From a bacterium (GTDB taxonomy: Bacteria; Myxococcota_A; Polyangia; Nannocystales; Nannocystaceae): a DNA stretch of 64,000 bases. A program made the translations under genes and the position numbers. Shown piece after piece: positions 63,395 to 64,000 of the stretch. The notes beneath the pieces were generated by a model. The model saw only the letters and a list, made by a program, of their open reading frames with translations. It did not search any database and was not told where the DNA came from. Location of the stretch: the NCBI GenBank assembly GCA_024742475.1, contig JANSYI010000019.1, positions 114,880 through 178,879 on the forward strand, in the 5' to 3' direction. The number at the start of each line of letters is the position of its first letter. Position 1 is the first letter of the stretch.

Positions 63395-63504
63395 GCCCGC
63401 TGGGCACTTGAGAAACCTCCAGTCCGAACCCGGAAAACACCGCATCGACCCTTGCCGCTGGCCATGGGTCGCCTCTACACTCCCGCCTCTTCTGTGAGGG
63501 CCCG

Positions 63505-63690
63505 ATGGCTGTACCCAAGAAACGAATGAGCTCCTCCCGTCGTGACATGCGTCGCGCGAACCACGACAAGATCACCGCGCCCAACCTCGGGCCGTGCTCC
63601 AACTGCGGAGAGCTCATGGTCAGCCACCGCGTCTGCCCGGCGTGTGGCCACTACAAGGGCCGCGAAGTCTTCGCGGTCGCCCAGGACTAG
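63505..63690 (+). CDS. rpmF: 50S ribosomal protein L32
   Basis: 61 residues: MAVPKKRMSSSRRDMRRANH then a C4 zinc ribbon, CSNC and CPAC, so it is the zinc-binding form. Follows yceD as usual; plsX and fabH would be expected next but the window ends in repeats. 110 bases separate it from yceD. Confidence 0.96.
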   Translation: MAVPKKRMSSSRRDMRRANHDKITAPNLGPCSNCGELMVSHRVCPACGHYKGREVFAVAQD

Positions 63691-63710
63691 TTCCTCGTTC
63701 AGTCAATTTA

Positions 63711-64000
63711 GAGGGAACCTTCGAAAGGTTCCCTCGCTGCGGGGGCGGAGCCCCCTTCGCTTCACCCTCCCCCTGTCGGGCTCCTGGGCTAGTTTAGAGG
63801 GAACCTTCGAAAGGTTCCCTCGCTGCGGGGGCGGAGCCCCCTTCGCTTCACCCTCCAACGGTCGCCCTGTCGGGCTCCTGGGCTAGTTTAGAGGGAACCT
63901 TCGAAAGGTTCCCTCGCTGCGGGGGCGGAGCCCCCTTCGCTTCACCCTCCAACGGTCGCCCTGTCGGGCTCCTGGGCTAGTTTAGAGGGAACCTTCGAAA
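63711..64000 (+). repeat. Tandem array of two-hairpin 3' element
   Basis: Copies start at 63711, 63797, 63891 and 63985 (cut by the window end). The unit is 94 bases; the first is 86 because it lacks 8 bases (AACGGTCG). Each has hairpin 1 with 11-base arms GAGGGAACCTT / AAGGTTCCCTC, TCGCTGC, hairpin 2 GGGGGC-GGA-GCCCCC, then TTCGCTTCACCCTCC and a spacer ending CTAGTTTA. The array begins 20 bases after the rpmF stop and probably continues beyond the window. Confidence 0.85.

Overview
The window is about 70% GC, densely coded and reads as a chromosomal segment of a myxobacterium (Myxococcota), most likely a member of the Nannocystaceae group (Nannocystis, Plesiocystis, Enhygromyxa). This is inferred from the extreme number of disulfide-rich lipoproteins, a small ribbon-helix-helix protein of a myxobacterial family, an AgmX-like domain, a membrane Ser/Thr kinase, sigma factors with extra domains and a probable sterol-isomerase homologue. 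No taxonomic marker such as rRNA is present. No CRISPR array, insertion sequence, prophage or clear foreign island was seen.

Layout. 1-14.9 kb is an exported-lipoprotein region. Three lipoprotein genes run leftward (4959 to 587) and three rightward (5422 to 12605) from a 460-base divergent control region. Four of these six carry CxxCH haem c sites (one, one, three and two), and four of the six carry a GKxD motif just after the lipid anchor. A cysteine-repeat lipoprotein follows (13034-14854). 14.9-19.2 kb is a leftward housekeeping block: pgk, tpiA, secG, an unusual AAA+/Fis regulator and dapF. 19.4-24.6 kb holds two small proteins, a lipoprotein and an Mla/MCE lipid transport operon (mlaE, mlaF, MCE protein with a Cys-rich insert), and an alpha/beta hydrolase. 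24.9-28.5 kb holds dksA, a K+ channel, a divergent Lgt homologue, a lipase-like hydrolase and a DUF218 protein. 28.5-36.2 kb holds an ECF sigma factor with a membrane segment, an exported spermidine-synthase-fold protein, TerC, an ERG2/sigma-1-receptor-like lipoprotein and a membrane Ser/Thr kinase. 36.2-38.6 kb is a zinc-homeostasis cluster (His-rich lipoprotein, COG0523 GTPase, Zur-type regulator) with a candidate operator. A tRNA with a CAT anticodon and its terminator follow.

40-47 kb is a fatty acid beta-oxidation operon (thiolase, 3-hydroxyacyl-CoA dehydrogenase, crotonase, three acyl-CoA dehydrogenases, the last without the catalytic glutamate). 47-58 kb mixes surface lipoproteins (IgGFc-binding-like, ZU5-like) with RlmD-type methyltransferase, holA, rpsT, a cyclophilin lipoprotein and an AraC/GyrI regulator. 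58.9-62.6 kb is one 1,222-residue secreted protein built almost wholly of short Pro-aromatic repeats. The window ends with yceD, rpmF and a tandem array of a two-hairpin repeat.

The strongest leads are the bacterial ERG2/sigma-1-receptor homologue with both key acidic residues kept, the 1,222-residue repeat protein, the haem lipoprotein cluster with two promoters sharing the same dyad architecture, and a two-hairpin element that sits a fixed 7 bases after the stop codon at three unrelated genes and is tandemly amplified after rpmF.
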